Shown here: positions 63,216-64,000 of the stretch, piece by piece
Layout of the letters: every line of letters starts with the position of its first letter
Position numbering within the stretch: position 1 is the first letter of the stretch
Source of the DNA: CAWUEX02 sp963921305
GTDB taxonomy: Bacteria; Pseudomonadota; Alphaproteobacteria; Rhodospirillales; Rhodospirillaceae
Assembly: GCA_963921305.4 (NCBI GenBank)
Contig: CAWUEX030000003.1
Coordinates: forward strand, 372,001-436,000
DNA: 64,000 nt
Direction of reading: 5' to 3'
The notes under the pieces: generated by a model
Database searches by the model: none
What the model was told of the DNA's origin: nothing
Seen by the model: the letters and a program-made list of their open reading frames with translations, nothing else
Position numbers and translations under genes: made by a program

Positions 63216-64000
63216 ATAAGCATAGGCTCATTCTATGCGGCGCTGGGCCATGGGCAGAAAACATTGCGGCCACCATCGCTCGCCGTTCGGATTCTGTTAT
63301 TACGGCGCAATTGGTAAAAAGAACGGGCATTGCGAGAAACCGTTCGGTTGACGCACCGCTATATCACGACGTTGCCGACTTGCTCGCCAGTCAAGACTTC
63401 GATGGCGCGATTGTATGTACCGCCCCGGAAGCGCATGCGTCTCTATGCGCTGCATTCATACGCCGGGGACTTCCATGCTTCGTCGAGAAGCCGGTGGCAA
63501 TGGAGGCCAGCACAATAGCCGACCTTCACGCACTGGCTCTCAAACACAGCATTCCGGTGACAGTGGACTATATCCATCTTTTCAGCGACCCATTCCTGGA
63601 AATGGCGCAGCAGGTCAGACAACGCGGCTACCCGCGCAAACTAGTGGGTGTGGCGGGCAACTCCCGGGCAACTGCCGCTCGACGGCCAATCCTCTGGGAC
63701 TGGGGCCCGCATGACTTTGCCATGGCACTCACCTGCCTTGGCCTTGAAGCGTGGGCGTCAGACCAGACATGGGAATCGGAAAAAGCATCGAAACAGGACG
63801 ATGTGAGGATAGAGGGACATGTCGGGCGGACGCATACCCTCTTCCACTTCTCGAATGCCTTTCGCAGGAAGACCAGGACCTTCATCGCAGCGTATGAAGA
63901 CGAGGTTTTTGTCTATGACGGTGCATCACGCCCTTCCACAACGCAGTGGCATCGTCAGTCTAGAAACGAGCGGACGGGGTTTAAAAAGGTGGGGTATTCT
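63212..64000 (+). CDS. Gfo/Idh/MocA-family oxidoreductase, partial
   Basis: 263 codons from the ATG to the window end, C-terminus missing. The Rossmann motif LILCGAGPWAENIAATIA is followed by the YHDVADLLASQDFDGAIVCTAPEAHASL and FVEKPVAMEA motifs, with VEKP the conserved active-site region. These enzymes oxidise or reduce sugars or inositols with NAD(P). Coupled to the methyltransferase gene, so likely acts on the same NDP-sugar. Confidence 0.85.
   Translation, partial: MNKHRLILCGAGPWAENIAATIARRSDSVITAQLVKRTGIARNRSVDAPLYHDVADLLASQDFDGAIVCTAPEAHASLCAAFIRRGLPCFVEKPVAMEASTIADLHALALKHSIPVTVDYIHLFSDPFLEMAQQVRQRGYPRKLVGVAGNSRATAARRPILWDWGPHDFAMALTCLGLEAWASDQTWESEKASKQDDVRIEGHVGRTHTLFHFSNAFRRKTRTFIAAYEDEVFVYDGASRPSTTQWHRQSRNERTGFKKVGYS

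Noticed and set aside
1..64000. tRNA, rRNA, CRISPR, transposase or phage genes
   Set aside because: None could be supported on either strand.

Overview
The window comes from a purple phototrophic proteobacterium, either an anoxygenic phototroph or an aerobic anoxygenic phototroph, and most likely an alphaproteobacterium. The firm evidence is a block of photosynthesis genes at about 37.3-58.6 kb: reaction-centre L, M and H subunits, both LH1 polypeptides, puh assembly factors, bacteriochlorophyll synthase and geranylgeranyl reductase, and a carotenoid set (crtE, B, I, C, D, F) that fits the spirilloxanthin branch. The class-level placement is inference from gene content only.

Layout. 0-9 kb: exported VOC protein, exported beta-propeller, three tandem cupin genes, an Asp/Glu racemase-superfamily protein, an MFS carrier, a triheme cytochrome c, a HiPIP and a CHRD-domain protein. 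9-22.4 kb: a sodium/solute symporter, then a mirror-image pair of divergently oriented four-gene cassettes. Each cassette encodes an unknown exported protein, a DUF1592-type lipoprotein with CXXCH, a Tat-exported DUF1552 protein and a three-repeat COG4315-type protein. A second CHRD gene lies between the arms. 22.4-35.5 kb: accessory catabolic-looking genes, namely a bicupin, a sterol desaturase-family protein, a Tat aldo/keto reductase, an operon of NmrA, chimeric MFS, methyltransferase, unknown and solute-binding protein facing a LysR regulator, and then PhyH dioxygenase, flavin monooxygenase and FAD oxidase. 36-37.3 kb: a DUF3422 protein.

Photosynthesis cluster (37.3-58.6 kb) by transcription unit: lhaA-puhA-puhB-puhC-puhE-idi (minus); bchG-bchP-tspO-orf (plus); crtE-crtF-pufB-pufA-pufL-pufM-cytochrome c2 (minus); crtD-crtC (plus); bchO-crtI-crtB-small membrane protein (minus); pucC-like-methyltransferase (plus). 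The cluster is incomplete here. bchCXYZ is missing from its common place between crtF and pufB. bchFNBHLM, bchID, pufQ, pufC, ppsR, puc and crtA were not seen. The remaining pigment genes must lie outside the window.

59.4-64 kb: a decayed HAD phosphatase fragment, then a TPR glycosyltransferase, a sugar-type C-methyltransferase and a Gfo/Idh/MocA oxidoreductase (cut by the window end), which looks like a surface-glycan or protein-glycosylation locus.

How the parts fit together: crtE/B/I/C/D/F and idi supply isoprenoids and carotenoid, bchG/bchP finish bacteriochlorophyll a, puf/puh build the RC-LH1 core, and cytochrome c2 (possibly with the HiPIP) re-reduces the reaction centre. The exported redox-type cassettes upstream are the least understood part. 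No tRNA, rRNA, CRISPR array or transposase gene was found.
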